From assembly GCF_000687555.1 (NCBI RefSeq), contig NZ_JHWJ01000004.1, forward strand, positions 266,426 to 330,425: DNA of 64,000 nucleotides, written 5' to 3'. A program made the translations under genes and the position numbers. The notes under the pieces are model-generated. The model ran no database searches, was not told where the DNA came from, and saw nothing but the letters and a program-made list of their open reading frames with translations. Shown here one piece after another: positions 8,532 through 18,019 of this stretch (position 1 is the stretch's first letter; every line of letters starts with the position of its first letter). The stretch is from [Clostridium] aerotolerans DSM 5434. GTDB taxonomy: Bacteria > Bacillota > Clostridia > Lachnospirales > Lachnospiraceae.

Positions 8532-9686
8532 ATGGGAAGAGAGTTTATTATGCCTGGAACAATCGTCAGCGGAGACAATGCCCTCTTTGATGCAAGGGCT
8601 CATTTAAAAGAACAGGGGAATAAAGCCCTGATCGTCACCGATGAGGTGATGGTGAAGCTTGGAAATGTGGAAGTATTGACCGGGCTTTTAAAAGAAGAGG
8701 GAATACTTTATGCTATTTTTGACGGAATTAACGGGGAGCCAACGGATACCATGATTGAAGATGGACTATCCTGTTATCAGAAGGAAGGCTGTGACTTCCT
8801 CATTGCCCTGGGAGGCGGAAGCCCTATTGATTCCATGAAGGCAATTGCCGCTCTGTCTGCCTGCGGTGGTAACATTTCTGATTATATGGGTAAGGTCATA
8901 AAGGGAAACCTTCCCCCTATGACAGCCATTCCTACCACAGCAGGAACAGGTTCTGAGGCAACTCAGTTCACCATTATTACGGATACGAAAAAGGACATTA
9001 AGATGCTGTTAAAGGGTCCTGTCCTCATGCCGGATCTGGCAATCATTGATCCCAGATTCACCATGACGGCTCCGCCTAAGATCACGGCGGCAACCGGACT
9101 TGATGCTCTGACTCATGCCATGGAAGCCTACACCTCAAGAAAGGCTCAGCCTCTGTCTGACTCCTTTGCGTTATCAGCGGTAAAGAGAATTTTTGCCTGG
9201 CTGCCAAAGGCATTTCATGATGGCGAGGATAAAAAGGCAAGAGAAGAGATGTCTCTGGCCGCTTTGGAAGCAGGAATTGCATTTAACAATGCATCGGTGA
9301 CTCTGGTTCACGGTATGAGCCGTCCTATCGGAGCCTTGTTCCACGTTCCTCACGGCATTTCCAATGCCATGCTCTTAAAGGAATGCTTCCGCTTTGCCCT
9401 TGACGGTGCCTATGACCGGTTTGCAGTGATGGCAAGAGAGATCGGGGCAGCAGGGGAAGAGACAGGAGATGAAGAGGCAGCAAAGGCATTTCTTGACTCA
9501 GTCATTGGAATTTTGGATGAGCTTGAGATTCCATCCCTGGCAGGGTACGGCATTGACCGGGAAGCATTCTTTGCAGTCATTGACAAGATGGCAGGAGATG
9601 CCATGGACAGCGGAAGTCCTTCCAATACCAGAAAGGATATGGCAAAGGACGATGTAACCGAAATTTACCGCAGACTGTGGGATTGA
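8532..9686 (+). CDS. Iron-containing alcohol dehydrogenase, first gene of the inositol operon
   Basis: The 384-residue protein is a group III (Fe-dependent) alcohol dehydrogenase: NAD-binding GGGSPIDSMKAIA, ATAGTGSEAT-type loop (TTAGTGSEAT), and metal ligands in LDALTHAMEAY and VHGMSRPIGALFHVPHG. The start at 8532 has AGGAAAGGAG upstream; an in-frame ATG 72 bases earlier has none. It leads an operon with an aldolase and iolCDEGB. No methylmalonate-semialdehyde dehydrogenase (iolA) is present in the cluster, so this enzyme may reduce malonate semialdehyde to 3-hydroxypropionate, or another aldehyde made in the pathway, to recycle NADH (inference). Family-level specificity is broad. Confidence 0.9.
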   Translation: MGREFIMPGTIVSGDNALFDARAHLKEQGNKALIVTDEVMVKLGNVEVLTGLLKEEGILYAIFDGINGEPTDTMIEDGLSCYQKEGCDFLIALGGGSPIDSMKAIAALSACGGNISDYMGKVIKGNLPPMTAIPTTAGTGSEATQFTIITDTKKDIKMLLKGPVLMPDLAIIDPRFTMTAPPKITAATGLDALTHAMEAYTSRKAQPLSDSFALSAVKRIFAWLPKAFHDGEDKKAREEMSLAALEAGIAFNNASVTLVHGMSRPIGALFHVPHGISNAMLLKECFRFALDGAYDRFAVMAREIGAAGEETGDEEAAKAFLDSVIGILDELEIPSLAGYGIDREAFFAVIDKMAGDAMDSGSPSNTRKDMAKDDVTEIYRRLWD

Positions 9687-9708
9687 CCTGGGGATAAAGG
9701 AGAAGAGT

Positions 9709-10554
9709 ATGGCATTAGTAAAGATGAAGGAATTGCTTTTACAGGCGAAGGAAGAAAACCGGGCCGTGGGAGCCTTCAGCGTGGGGAATCTTGAGATGGT
9801 AAAGGGAGCGGTGAAAGCGGCAGAGGATTACAATACCCCTATCATTTTACAGATAGCGGAAGTAAGGCTTCCTCATTCTCCCCTGGCTCTTATGGGGCCT
9901 ATGATGGTGGAAGCAGCAAAAAAATCCTCCGTTCCCATTGCCGTTCATTTAGATCACGGGAAGTCCCTGGAAGTACTTTCTCAGGCACTTGCCTATGGGT
10001 TTACTTCTATTATGATGGACGGCTCCACTCTTCCTTTTGAAGAAAATATAGAAATGACCTTGCAGGCAGTTGAACTGGCAAAAAAATACGGCGCAACCGT
10101 GGAAGCGGAGCTTGGTCTGGTGGGTGGAAGTGAGGATGGCAAGACCGATGAAGGAATTCGCTGCACAAACCCACAGGATGCCAAAGTCTTTTTAGAACGG
10201 ACGGGAGTGGATGCGCTGGCTGTTGCCATTGGCAATGCCCATGGCAATTATCCCGTGGCACCACGATTAGCCTTTGATGTATTAGAAGCCATTGATAAGA
10301 TAACCAGTGTACCTTTGGTGCTTCATGGGGGAACCGGAATCACACCGGAGGATTTTAGAAAAGCCATATCCCTTGGGATTCGGAAAATAAACATTGCCAC
10401 CGCAAGCTTTGACAGCCTGACCAGAGAAGCCATTAACTATCTGGACAGTGACGGAAAGCATGATTATTTTGGCTTAAATGAAGCAATGGTAAAGGGAGTT
10501 TATGATAATGTAACACAGCATATCCGCATTTTTAACTGTGCAGAGCCGCTGTAA
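9709..10554 (+). CDS. iolJ: Class II fructose-bisphosphate-type aldolase, probable IolJ
   Basis: The 281-residue TIM-barrel aldolase has Zn-ligand motifs HLDHGKSLE and LHGGTGI and the phosphate-binding segment NIATASFDS. EAELGLVGGSEDGKTDE is the characteristic active-site loop of tagatose/fructose-bisphosphate class II aldolases. Its place directly upstream of iolC suggests it cleaves 2-deoxy-5-keto-gluconate 6-phosphate to dihydroxyacetone phosphate and malonate semialdehyde, as IolJ does in Bacillus. The assignment of substrate rests on operon context, since generic FbaA enzymes share these motifs. It lies 22 bases after the dehydrogenase gene with GGAGAAGAGT as ribosome site. Confidence 0.85.
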   Translation: MALVKMKELLLQAKEENRAVGAFSVGNLEMVKGAVKAAEDYNTPIILQIAEVRLPHSPLALMGPMMVEAAKKSSVPIAVHLDHGKSLEVLSQALAYGFTSIMMDGSTLPFEENIEMTLQAVELAKKYGATVEAELGLVGGSEDGKTDEGIRCTNPQDAKVFLERTGVDALAVAIGNAHGNYPVAPRLAFDVLEAIDKITSVPLVLHGGTGITPEDFRKAISLGIRKINIATASFDSLTREAINYLDSDGKHDYFGLNEAMVKGVYDNVTQHIRIFNCAEPL

Positions 10555-10568
10555 TCAGGAGGGAAAGC

Positions 10569-11585
10569 ATGCAGTATATAACATTTGATGAAAAGAGACC
10601 TATGGATTTAGTCCTGCTGGGCAGAGTGGCAGTTGATTTTAACCCGGTGGATTACTTCCATCCCTTAGCAGAGTGCACCACATTTAAAAAGTATGTGGGC
10701 GGTTCTCCGGCAAACATAGCGGTTGGTGTATCAAGACATGGATTAAAGGCAGGATTTTTCGCAAGAGTGTCTGACGACCAGTTCGGAGACTTTGTTACAG
10801 ACTTTTTCAAAAAAGAAGGAATTGACGTAACCAGAATCCGCCGCTGTGAACACGGAGAAAAGATCGGTCTGACCTTTACAGAAATCTTATCCCCAACAGA
10901 AAGCAGTATCTTAATGTATCGCAACTGCATTGCCGATTTGCAGTTAAGTCCGGCGGATATTGATGAAGATTATATAAAGAATGCAAAAGCAATCTTGATT
11001 TCAGGAACTTCCCTGGCAGCCAGTCCGTCAAGAGAAGCAGCTCTTAAGGCTGTGATGCTGGCTAAGAGAAATAACACAGTTATCATTTTTGATATTGATT
11101 ACCGCCCCTATAACTGGGTCAGTGAAGATGAGATATCCATCTACTATTCCATGGTAGCAAAAGAAGCGGATATTATCATGGGCTCCAGAGAGGAATTTAA
11201 CTTAACAGAACGCCTTATTGAGGAAGGTCGCTCTGATAAGGAGAGTGCAGCGGCATGGCATAAGGAACGGGCAAAGATTGTCATCATTAAGCATGGCAAG
11301 GAAGGCTCCACCGCTTATACAAACGACGGCAACAGTTACAGCATTAAGCCATTCCCGGTGACTGCCTTAAAATCCTTTGGCGGCGGTGACGGATATGGTT
11401 CCGGTTTCTTATATGGTCTGTTTGAAGGCTGGGAGATGATCGACTGTCTGGAATTTGGCAGCGCGGAAGCAGCCATGATGGTGGCCAGCCACTCCTGTTC
11501 CGAGGATCTTCCGGGACCGGATGAGGTTCGTGCATTCATTAAAGAAAGCAAGGAAAAATACGGCGAAATGATCGCCAGAGCATAA
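10569..11585 (+). CDS. iolC: 5-dehydro-2-deoxygluconokinase
   Basis: The 338-residue protein is a PfkB/ribokinase-family kinase. The N-terminal substrate-binding motif is [15 protein letters not shown] and the C-terminal catalytic motif is [14 protein letters not shown], in which the Asp is the catalytic base. It phosphorylates 2-deoxy-5-keto-gluconate in inositol breakdown, making the substrate for the aldolase encoded just upstream. It is 14 bases after the aldolase and 19 bases before iolD, with an AGGAGGGAAA ribosome site. Length and both motifs fit IolC. Confidence 0.93.
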   Translation: MQYITFDEKRPMDLVLLGRVAVDFNPVDYFHPLAECTTFKKYVGGSPANIAVGVSRHGLKAGFFARVSDDQFGDFVTDFFKKEGIDVTRIRRCEHGEKIGLTFTEILSPTESSILMYRNCIADLQLSPADIDEDYIKNAKAILISGTSLAASPSREAALKAVMLAKRNNTVIIFDIDYRPYNWVSEDEISIYYSMVAKEADIIMGSREEFNLTERLIEEGRSDKESAAAWHKERAKIVIIKHGKEGSTAYTNDGNSYSIKPFPVTALKSFGGGDGYGSGFLYGLFEGWEMIDCLEFGSAEAAMMVASHSCSEDLPGPDEVRAFIKESKEKYGEMIARA

Positions 11586-11604
11586 AGAAGGGAGACAACG
11601 TGTT

Positions 11605-13533
11605 ATGGGGTACACCAAAATGACGGTTGCACAGGCCTTAGTAAAGTTCCTGGATAACCAGTATGTGGAACGGGATGGAGAAGTAACAAAGTTTGTAGAA
11701 GGAGTCTTCACCATCTTCGGTCACGGAATCGTGGTAGGGTTAGGCCAGGCCTTAGACGAGAATCCAGGAAGCTTAAAGGTATATCAGGGACGAAACGAGC
11801 AGGGAATGGCTCATGTGGCAGCAGGCTATGCCAAACAGAACAACCGGAAAAAGATCATCGCCTGTTCTTCCTCCATCGGACCGGGAGCTGCCAATATGGT
11901 AACAGCAGCAGCCTGTGCTACCGTTAATAATATTCCTCTTCTCCTCCTTCCAGGAGATACTTATGCCACCAGACAGCCGGATCCTGTGCTGCAGCAGTTA
12001 GAGCAGAGCTACGGCCCGTCCATCACCACCAACGACGCCTTCCGTCCTGTGTGTAAGTTCTGGGACCGTATCGTTCGACCGGAGCAGCTGATGTCAACCA
12101 TGATTAACGCTATGCGTGTCCTCACGGACCCGGCTGAGACAGGTGCGGTATGTGTGGCTCTTTCTCAGGACGCAGAAGGTGAAGCTTATGAGTACCCGGA
12201 TTATTTCTTTGAGAAACGGGTTCACAGAATCTCCCGTCCAGTACCGACTGAGGCTGATTTAAAAGATTTGACCGCTATGATCGTAAGCAGCAAAAAGCCT
12301 ATGATCATCTGCGGCGGCGGTGTGAGGTATTCTGAGGCTGGGGAAGAGCTGATGAAATTCTGTGAGACCTTCCGCATTCCATTTGCGGAGACTCAGTCAG
12401 GAAAGAGCGCCTGTAAGTCCTCTCACCCTTATAATCTTGGGGGCCTTGGGGTTACCGGTAACTTGTCTGCAAACACCATTGCTGAAGAAGCTGATTTAAT
12501 CATTTCCGTGGGAAGCCGTTTGTCTGACTTTACCACTGGCTCAAAGAACCAGTTTAAGAATCCAGAAGTGAAGATAGCTTCCATTAATATTTCCAGATTC
12601 CATGCTTACAAAATGGATTCCCTTCCCGTAGTGGCAGATGCGAAAGCAGCCCTTGAAGTTCTTTCTAAGAGCCTGAAGGAAAAAGGCTATATATCAGCTT
12701 ACAATTGTGAGATTGAGGAAGCGAAGAAAGCCTGGGACGAAGAGATGGAGCGTCTTTCCAACTACTGCTATGACGATGATTTTGAGCCGATTGTAAAAGC
12801 CAGAAATCCAGTATCCATCGAGGAATTCGTAGAGCTTACAGGTGGTGTCATCACGCAGACAGCAGCAATCTCTTTAATCCGCAAAGAAATTGATCCTGAC
12901 GCCATTGTCATCGGTGCTTCCGGAAGTCTTCCAGGCTGCTTACAGAGAATGTGGACCACAGATCAAAAGGATGCCTACCACATGGAATACGGTTATTCCT
13001 GTATGGGCTATGAGATCGCAGCAAGCCTGGGAGCCAAGATGGCCTCTCCGAACCAGGAGGTATACTCCATGTGCGGCGATGGAAGCTTCCAGATGCTTCA
13101 CAGTGAGCTTGCCACCTCATTGCAGGAAGGCATGAAGATCAATGTTTTATTGTTTGATAACTGCGGCTTTGGCTGCATCAACAATCTCCAGATGTCAAAC
13201 GGAATCGGAAACCTGGCTACAGAATTCCGTTACCGTGGTGAAGATGGAACCTTAAACGGCGGACTGATCCCAGTGGATTATGCCAAGGTCTGTGAAGGAT
13301 ATGGGGTTAAGACCTACACAGCAAAAACACTGGAGGAATTAAAGGAAGCGCTTGCGGATGCCAAGAAGCAGACCGTATCTACTTTAATTGATATCAAGGT
13401 ACTTCCAAAGACCATGACAGAAGGTTACAAGTCCTGGTGGAATGTAGGCCTTGCAAGCGTAACAGGAATTGAAGGGCAGCAAAAAGCGTATGAAAATCTG
13501 ATTGAAAACCGCGGAAAAGCCAGGCGGTATTAA
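11605..13533 (+). CDS. iolD: 3D-(3,5/4)-trihydroxycyclohexane-1,2-dione hydrolase
   Basis: The 642-residue enzyme is thiamine-diphosphate dependent. The N-terminal pyrimidine-binding domain contains the conserved Glu in [19 protein letters not shown]; the central domain has [14 protein letters not shown]; the C-terminal cofactor domain has [20 protein letters not shown], continuing to [13 protein letters not shown], the GDG...N motif binding Mg and diphosphate. It hydrolytically opens the cyclic diketone from the IolE step to 5-deoxy-glucuronate. Full length for the family (about 640). It sits between iolC and iolE in the operon. Confidence 0.95.
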   Translation: MGYTKMTVAQALVKFLDNQYVERDGEVTKFVEGVFTIFGHGIVVGLGQALDENPGSLKVYQGRNEQGMAHVAAGYAKQNNRKKIIACSSSIGPGAANMVTAAACATVNNIPLLLLPGDTYATRQPDPVLQQLEQSYGPSITTNDAFRPVCKFWDRIVRPEQLMSTMINAMRVLTDPAETGAVCVALSQDAEGEAYEYPDYFFEKRVHRISRPVPTEADLKDLTAMIVSSKKPMIICGGGVRYSEAGEELMKFCETFRIPFAETQSGKSACKSSHPYNLGGLGVTGNLSANTIAEEADLIISVGSRLSDFTTGSKNQFKNPEVKIASINISRFHAYKMDSLPVVADAKAALEVLSKSLKEKGYISAYNCEIEEAKKAWDEEMERLSNYCYDDDFEPIVKARNPVSIEEFVELTGGVITQTAAISLIRKEIDPDAIVIGASGSLPGCLQRMWTTDQKDAYHMEYGYSCMGYEIAASLGAKMASPNQEVYSMCGDGSFQMLHSELATSLQEGMKINVLLFDNCGFGCINNLQMSNGIGNLATEFRYRGEDGTLNGGLIPVDYAKVCEGYGVKTYTAKTLEELKEALADAKKQTVSTLIDIKVLPKTMTEGYKSWWNVGLASVTGIEGQQKAYENLIENRGKARRY

Positions 13534-13560
13534 ATAATATAACAGGGAAGGGATACCGAT

Positions 13561-14460
13561 ATGTTAAACAAGGAGAAAGTAAAATTAGGAATCGCACCAA
13601 TCGCATGGACCAATGATGATCTTCCAGATCTTGGAGGGGAGAATACCTTTGAGCAGTGTGTCAGTGAAATGGCACTGGCCGGGTTTACAGGCTCTGAGGT
13701 AGGAAATAAATACCCAAGAGATGTAGAGGTATTAAAAAAAGCTCTTAATTTAAGAGGCGTAGAGATCTGCAACGCATGGTTTTCCACCTTCTTAATCAGC
13801 AAGCCTTACGAAGAGACAGAAGCAGAATTTAAAAAGCATGTGGCATTCCTTGCAGCCATGGGCGCAAAGGTAGTAGGGGTCTCCGAACAGAGCTACAGCA
13901 CCCAGGGAATTCAGGATCAGCCAGTTTTCGAAGGAAAGCATGAGATGGATGATAGGGAATGGGATCTCTTATGTGACGGTCTGAACCGTCTTGGAAAGGT
14001 ATCCAAAGAGGAATACGGCGTTGCTCTTACCTTCCACCATCACATGGGAACCGTTGTTCAGAGTGCCAAAGAAGTAGAGCGTATGATGGCAGGCACTGAC
14101 CCGGAATACGTAAGCCTTCTTTTTGACAGCGGTCACTTTGCTTACTGCGACGAAGACCCGGTTGAAATGGTCACAAAGTATGTAAACCGCATCAAACATG
14201 TACATTTAAAGGATATCCGTCCCGAAGTAGTAAAGCAGGTAAGAGAAGAGAAGATGAGCTTCCTGGCAGGCGTGAGAGCCGGTGCTTTCACCATTCCAGG
14301 AGATGGCTGCGTAAACTTTGATCCTATTTTCAAGGTATTAGAGGACGCCTCCTATGAAGGCTATATGGTGGTTGAGGCAGAGCAGGATCCAGCAAAAGCT
14401 AACCCATTAGAATACGCCATCAATGCAAGAAAATTCATCGCAGAAAAAACTGGTCTTTAA
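13561..14460 (+). CDS. iolE: Inosose dehydratase
   Basis: The 299-residue protein is a xylose-isomerase-like TIM-barrel enzyme. It starts VKLGIAPIAWTNDDLPDLGG, the IolE signature, and carries the metal-binding motifs TFHHHMGT, FDSGHFAYC, RIKHVHLKDIRP and VVEAEQDP. It removes water from 2-keto-myo-inositol to give the diketone used by IolD. The ATG at 13561 follows an AGGGAAGGGAT ribosome site, 27 bases after the iolD stop. Confidence 0.95.
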   Translation: MLNKEKVKLGIAPIAWTNDDLPDLGGENTFEQCVSEMALAGFTGSEVGNKYPRDVEVLKKALNLRGVEICNAWFSTFLISKPYEETEAEFKKHVAFLAAMGAKVVGVSEQSYSTQGIQDQPVFEGKHEMDDREWDLLCDGLNRLGKVSKEEYGVALTFHHHMGTVVQSAKEVERMMAGTDPEYVSLLFDSGHFAYCDEDPVEMVTKYVNRIKHVHLKDIRPEVVKQVREEKMSFLAGVRAGAFTIPGDGCVNFDPIFKVLEDASYEGYMVVEAEQDPAKANPLEYAINARKFIAEKTGL

Positions 14461-14490
14461 TCCATCAAACAATAAAAGGAGAAGAATATT

Positions 14491-15504
14491 ATGGTAACCG
14501 TAGGAATTATCGGAGCAGGAAGAATCGGAAAGGTTCATACTACTAGCATCTGCAACATTGTTAAAAATGCAACAATCAAGACCATTGCTGACCCATTTAT
14601 GAACGAAGAAACTGCTGAGTGGGCAAAGAGCATGGGCGTTACTCATACCACCAAGGATTACAAGGAAATTTTAGCTGACCCGGAGATTGATGCTGTACTT
14701 ATTTGTTCTTCCACAAACACTCATTCTCCAATTTCTGTGGAAGCAATCAAAGCTGGAAAACATGTATTCTGCGAAAAACCAATCGACCATGACATTGATA
14801 AAATCAAAGAAGTTATTGATGCATTAAAGGACAGCAAGGTAAAATACCAGGTTGGCTTTAACCGCCGCTTTGACCATAACTTTGAAGCAGTGAAAAATGC
14901 AGTGGTAGCTGGAAAAATCGGTGAGCCTCATATCATCAAGGTGACCTCCAGAGATCCAGAGCCGCCAAGTGCAGAGTACGCAGCTGTTTCCGGTGGTATG
15001 TTCCTTGATATGACCATTCATGATTTTGATATGGTTCGTTTCCTTGCAGGATGTGATGCAGAAGAAATTTATGTACAGTCAGCTGTCCTCGTTGATCCGG
15101 CCATTGGAGAAGCAGGCGATGTGGATACCGCAGTCATTACCATTAAGATGGAAAATGGTGCCATTGCTGTGATCGACAACTCCAGAAAAGCAGTTTACGG
15201 CTATGACCAGAGAGCAGAAGTATTTGGCTCCAAGGGCATGGTAGCAACTGCCAATGACACCGAATCCAGTGCTGTATTAAGCACCGCTGACGGCGTGACT
15301 GGTGAAAAGCCGCTTTACTTCTTCTTAGAGCGTTACATGCAGTCCTTCGCAAAAGAGGTAAACTGCTTTATCGATGCCATTGAACATAATACGGATACTC
15401 CTCTTGGTGTATTAGACGGATTAAAGCCAGTTCTTATGGGAATCGCAGCAAAGAAATCCGTAGAGGAACACAGACCAGTTAAGATATCAGAAATCACAAT
15501 GTAA
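14491..15504 (+). CDS. iolG: Inositol 2-dehydrogenase
   Basis: The 337-residue Gfo/Idh/MocA-family oxidoreductase starts with the Rossmann motif GIIGAGRIGKVH (residues 6-17). The catalytic-lysine motif is CEKP with K96. MFLDMTIHDFDMVRFL is the substrate-side segment with conserved Asp and His. It oxidises myo-inositol to 2-keto-myo-inositol with NAD, the entry step of the pathway. In this operon it follows iolE rather than leading the cluster. No inositol permease is seen nearby, so uptake must be encoded elsewhere. Confidence 0.94.
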   Translation: MVTVGIIGAGRIGKVHTTSICNIVKNATIKTIADPFMNEETAEWAKSMGVTHTTKDYKEILADPEIDAVLICSSTNTHSPISVEAIKAGKHVFCEKPIDHDIDKIKEVIDALKDSKVKYQVGFNRRFDHNFEAVKNAVVAGKIGEPHIIKVTSRDPEPPSAEYAAVSGGMFLDMTIHDFDMVRFLAGCDAEEIYVQSAVLVDPAIGEAGDVDTAVITIKMENGAIAVIDNSRKAVYGYDQRAEVFGSKGMVATANDTESSAVLSTADGVTGEKPLYFFLERYMQSFAKEVNCFIDAIEHNTDTPLGVLDGLKPVLMGIAAKKSVEEHRPVKISEITM

Positions 15505-15531
15505 GAGCCACAAAGGGAGAAAGGAGCTTTC

Positions 15532-16308
15532 ATGAGCGAATTATTCAGCTACCCGGAGTTTGACAAGGACGGAATTAAAGTCCTTTGCAAAGCCGGTGAT
15601 GCGAACAATGATATGTTAATGGACATTGCTGTCTATGAACTAAAAAATGGAGAGGAACGTACCTTTGCCTATTCCCAGAATGAGATGGCAGTCCTTTTAC
15701 TTACGGGAGAAGTCACCTTTTCCTGGGAAGGGAAGGAAGAGAGCGGAAAGCGTACCAGCCTCATTGAGGAAGGCCCTTACTGTCTTCATGTATGCAAGGG
15801 AATGTCAGTGAAGGTATCTGCAAAGGCTGACAGCCAGATTCTCGTTCAGTGCACGGAAAATGAGACCATCTTTGAAAGCGTGTTCTACCGCCCCAGTGAC
15901 TGCACCAATGATATCTTTGGTGAGGGATTATGGGAAAATAAAATGAAGCGTACGGTCCGCACCATCTTCGACTACAGCAATGCTCCTTATTCCAATATGG
16001 TAAACGGAGAAGTAATCACCCATCAGGGCGGCTGGTCCAGCTACACCCCCCACGAGCATCCCCAGCCAGAGGTATATTACTATAGTTATGAGCGACCAGA
16101 GGGCTTTGGAGCCTGTTTTATCGGCGAAGAGGCATTTAAGATTAAGGACGGAAGCTGCGCGAAGATTCCAGGAGGAAAGACCCACCCCCAGACAACCGCA
16201 CCCGGATTCCCCATGTATTACTGCTGGATGATCCGCCACCTTCCGGGTAATCCCTGGACAACCAGAGTAGACGATCCAAGATACAACTGGATCAAAGACG
16301 TGAAATAA
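15532..16308 (+). CDS. iolB: 5-deoxy-glucuronate isomerase
   Basis: The 258-residue protein belongs to the IolB/KduI double-cupin family. Metal-ligand signatures are WSSYTPHEHPQPEVYYYSYE, whose two His and Glu fit the cupin pattern, and GGKTHPQTTAPGFPMYYCW. It isomerises 5-deoxy-glucuronate to 2-deoxy-5-keto-gluconate, the IolC substrate. It is the last gene of the operon, with a strong terminator 3 bases after its stop. Confidence 0.94.
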   Translation: MSELFSYPEFDKDGIKVLCKAGDANNDMLMDIAVYELKNGEERTFAYSQNEMAVLLLTGEVTFSWEGKEESGKRTSLIEEGPYCLHVCKGMSVKVSAKADSQILVQCTENETIFESVFYRPSDCTNDIFGEGLWENKMKRTVRTIFDYSNAPYSNMVNGEVITHQGGWSSYTPHEHPQPEVYYYSYERPEGFGACFIGEEAFKIKDGSCAKIPGGKTHPQTTAPGFPMYYCWMIRHLPGNPWTTRVDDPRYNWIKDVK

Positions 16309-16310
16309 AG

Positions 16311-16354
16311 AGTGGAGAGATGCTTGTGTCCCAGCAGGCATCTCTCTACTTTTA
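16311..16354 (+). terminator. Terminator of the inositol operon
   Basis: AGTGGAGAGATGC (16311-16323) pairs with GCATCTCTCTACT (16338-16350) with one G-T pair and a 14-base loop, followed by TTTTA. Confidence 0.8.
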
Positions 16355-16513
16355 TATATTTCCTCTTAACTTTTACATAAAAAGGCCGAATACAAAAAGT
16401 GCATAGTTATTGAAGAGAGAAACGCAAATTCTGCGCTGACGTTTTCAATCAAACATGTTAAATTAGTAGCATATTTATAACATAACAGCTTTATACAGAA
16501 AAGGGGTATCGTA

Positions 16514-17206
16514 ATGGTTCATGTTCAACAAATGCTGGCGGCGGTAATCGAAAAGTATGAACTCGGTTATCAGACCAGTTTGTTTTTAAGGATTGTTGTG
16601 GCAGGGGTATTCGGATATCTCATTGGATATGAGAGAAAAAGCCGTTATAAAGGAGCAGGAATGAGGACCCATGCCATCGTTGCCATGGGAGCTGCTCTCA
16701 TGATGGTGGTCTCCAAGTATGGATTCAGGGACATTCCTAATTTTGATGCATCAAGAATTGCTGCCCAGATCGTTTCCGGAATTGGTTTTTTGGGAGCTGG
16801 TGTCATCTTCATCAAGAATAACTCCGTAAGCGGGCTGACCACAGCCGCCGGTATCTGGGCAACGGCAGGAGTCGGTATGGCCATCGGTGCCGGTTGCTAT
16901 TACATGGGAGGAGGAGCCAGCCTGCTTCTTATCTTTACGCAGATCATACTTCACGATGTGCCATTTTTAGCCAAGGAGCCATACCGGAGTATGTTAAAGA
17001 TCAGCACCTCTCATTATGACTCATTAATCAAAGATCTTTTTAATATGCTAGGCGAAGAAAAGATTCGTGTGCTAAATGTGAAAATCGGAAAATCAAAGGA
17101 CATCACCAAGGTAGAGCTGGACCTTCTCTATCCGGCAGGATATGAGAAAAATGACCTGATCCTCAAATGGTCTGCAGACAAACGAATCGAATCCATTAAC
17201 GGTTAA
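16514..17206 (+). CDS. MgtC/SapB-family membrane protein
   Basis: The 230-residue protein has four to five hydrophobic helices in its first 140 residues and the MgtC signature: YLIGYERKSRYKGAGMRTHA, continuing to VAMGAALMM, then AAQIVSGIGFLGAGVIF and GLTTAAGIWATAGVGMAIGAG. A soluble C-terminal domain follows (about residues 150-230). The family is linked to magnesium limitation and to regulation of membrane ATPases, and many members in Firmicutes have no proven role. I looked for an M-box Mg2+ riboswitch in the 160-base leader and did not see one. It appears to be a single-gene unit. Confidence 0.87.
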   Translation: MVHVQQMLAAVIEKYELGYQTSLFLRIVVAGVFGYLIGYERKSRYKGAGMRTHAIVAMGAALMMVVSKYGFRDIPNFDASRIAAQIVSGIGFLGAGVIFIKNNSVSGLTTAAGIWATAGVGMAIGAGCYYMGGGASLLLIFTQIILHDVPFLAKEPYRSMLKISTSHYDSLIKDLFNMLGEEKIRVLNVKIGKSKDITKVELDLLYPAGYEKNDLILKWSADKRIESING

Positions 17207-17281
17207 ATTCAGGTTGAAGCCTCTATTTCAGGGGAATATAATAGACGTTAACCAGGACAATCAGAAAAAAGCAGGATAAAA

Positions 17282-18019
17282 ATGATAAAACATCTGACAG
17301 CGGATTTACACATCCATACGGATGTGAGTAAACACGGCTACAGCACCGTTTATGAAAATATTATGGCTGCAAAGGCGGCCGGGCTGACCCACGTTGGAAT
17401 CAGCAATCACGGCCCAGCCCACGATGACGGAGCCCCGGAGGGACATTTTAGAAATCTAAGGGTCATACCTGAGATGGTAGAAGGCGTCCGAGTCTACCGG
17501 GGAGCGGAATTAAATATTACAGATTATAATGGAAGCATTGACTTAAGCGGGGATACCATAAGAAACAGACTGGATTATACCATTGCCTCCTTTCACGATG
17601 AGGTCATATCACCAGGGACCAGAGAGGACCACACAAGGGCATATTTAGACCTTGCGGCCAATCCTTTGGTGGATATCATCGGGCATAGCGGAACCCATGG
17701 CTTTCCTTATGATTATGAGCGCGTGATACCGGAGTTTAAACGGTATGAAAAGGCAGTTGAAATCAATGAGGCAACCTTTCATGTACGAAAGCAGTCCGCA
17801 GAAAACTGCATGAACATCGCCAGACTGTGCGCCCTTCATGGAGTTTTCGTGATTGTAAACTCAGATGCCCATTTTTGCAAGCTGGTAGGAGTGTTCCATA
17901 ACGCCCTGGAAATGCTTCAACAGATCAATTTCCCGGAGGAACTTATTTTAAATGGGGATGGGAAACGTCTGGAAGCATGGCTGCAAAGGAGAAATCAATT
18001 AAAGGAGCAGGGGATATGA
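17282..18019 (+). CDS. PHP-domain phosphoesterase
   Basis: The 245-residue protein has the metal-binding motifs of the PHP superfamily: DLHIHTDVSKHG near the N-terminus, GISNHGPAH, a central YTIASFHDE, IGHSGTHG and a C-terminal VNSDAHF. These are characteristic of YcdX/histidinol-phosphatase-like hydrolases. The stop codon overlaps the ATG of the next gene (ATGA), so it is coupled to a ROK sugar kinase. That suggests a role with sugar phosphates, but the substrate cannot be predicted. Confidence 0.85.
   Translation: MIKHLTADLHIHTDVSKHGYSTVYENIMAAKAAGLTHVGISNHGPAHDDGAPEGHFRNLRVIPEMVEGVRVYRGAELNITDYNGSIDLSGDTIRNRLDYTIASFHDEVISPGTREDHTRAYLDLAANPLVDIIGHSGTHGFPYDYERVIPEFKRYEKAVEINEATFHVRKQSAENCMNIARLCALHGVFVIVNSDAHFCKLVGVFHNALEMLQQINFPEELILNGDGKRLEAWLQRRNQLKEQGI

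Noticed and set aside
16355..16513. M-box magnesium riboswitch upstream of mgtC
   Set aside because: The 160-base leader shows none of the conserved M-box helices or sequence blocks.
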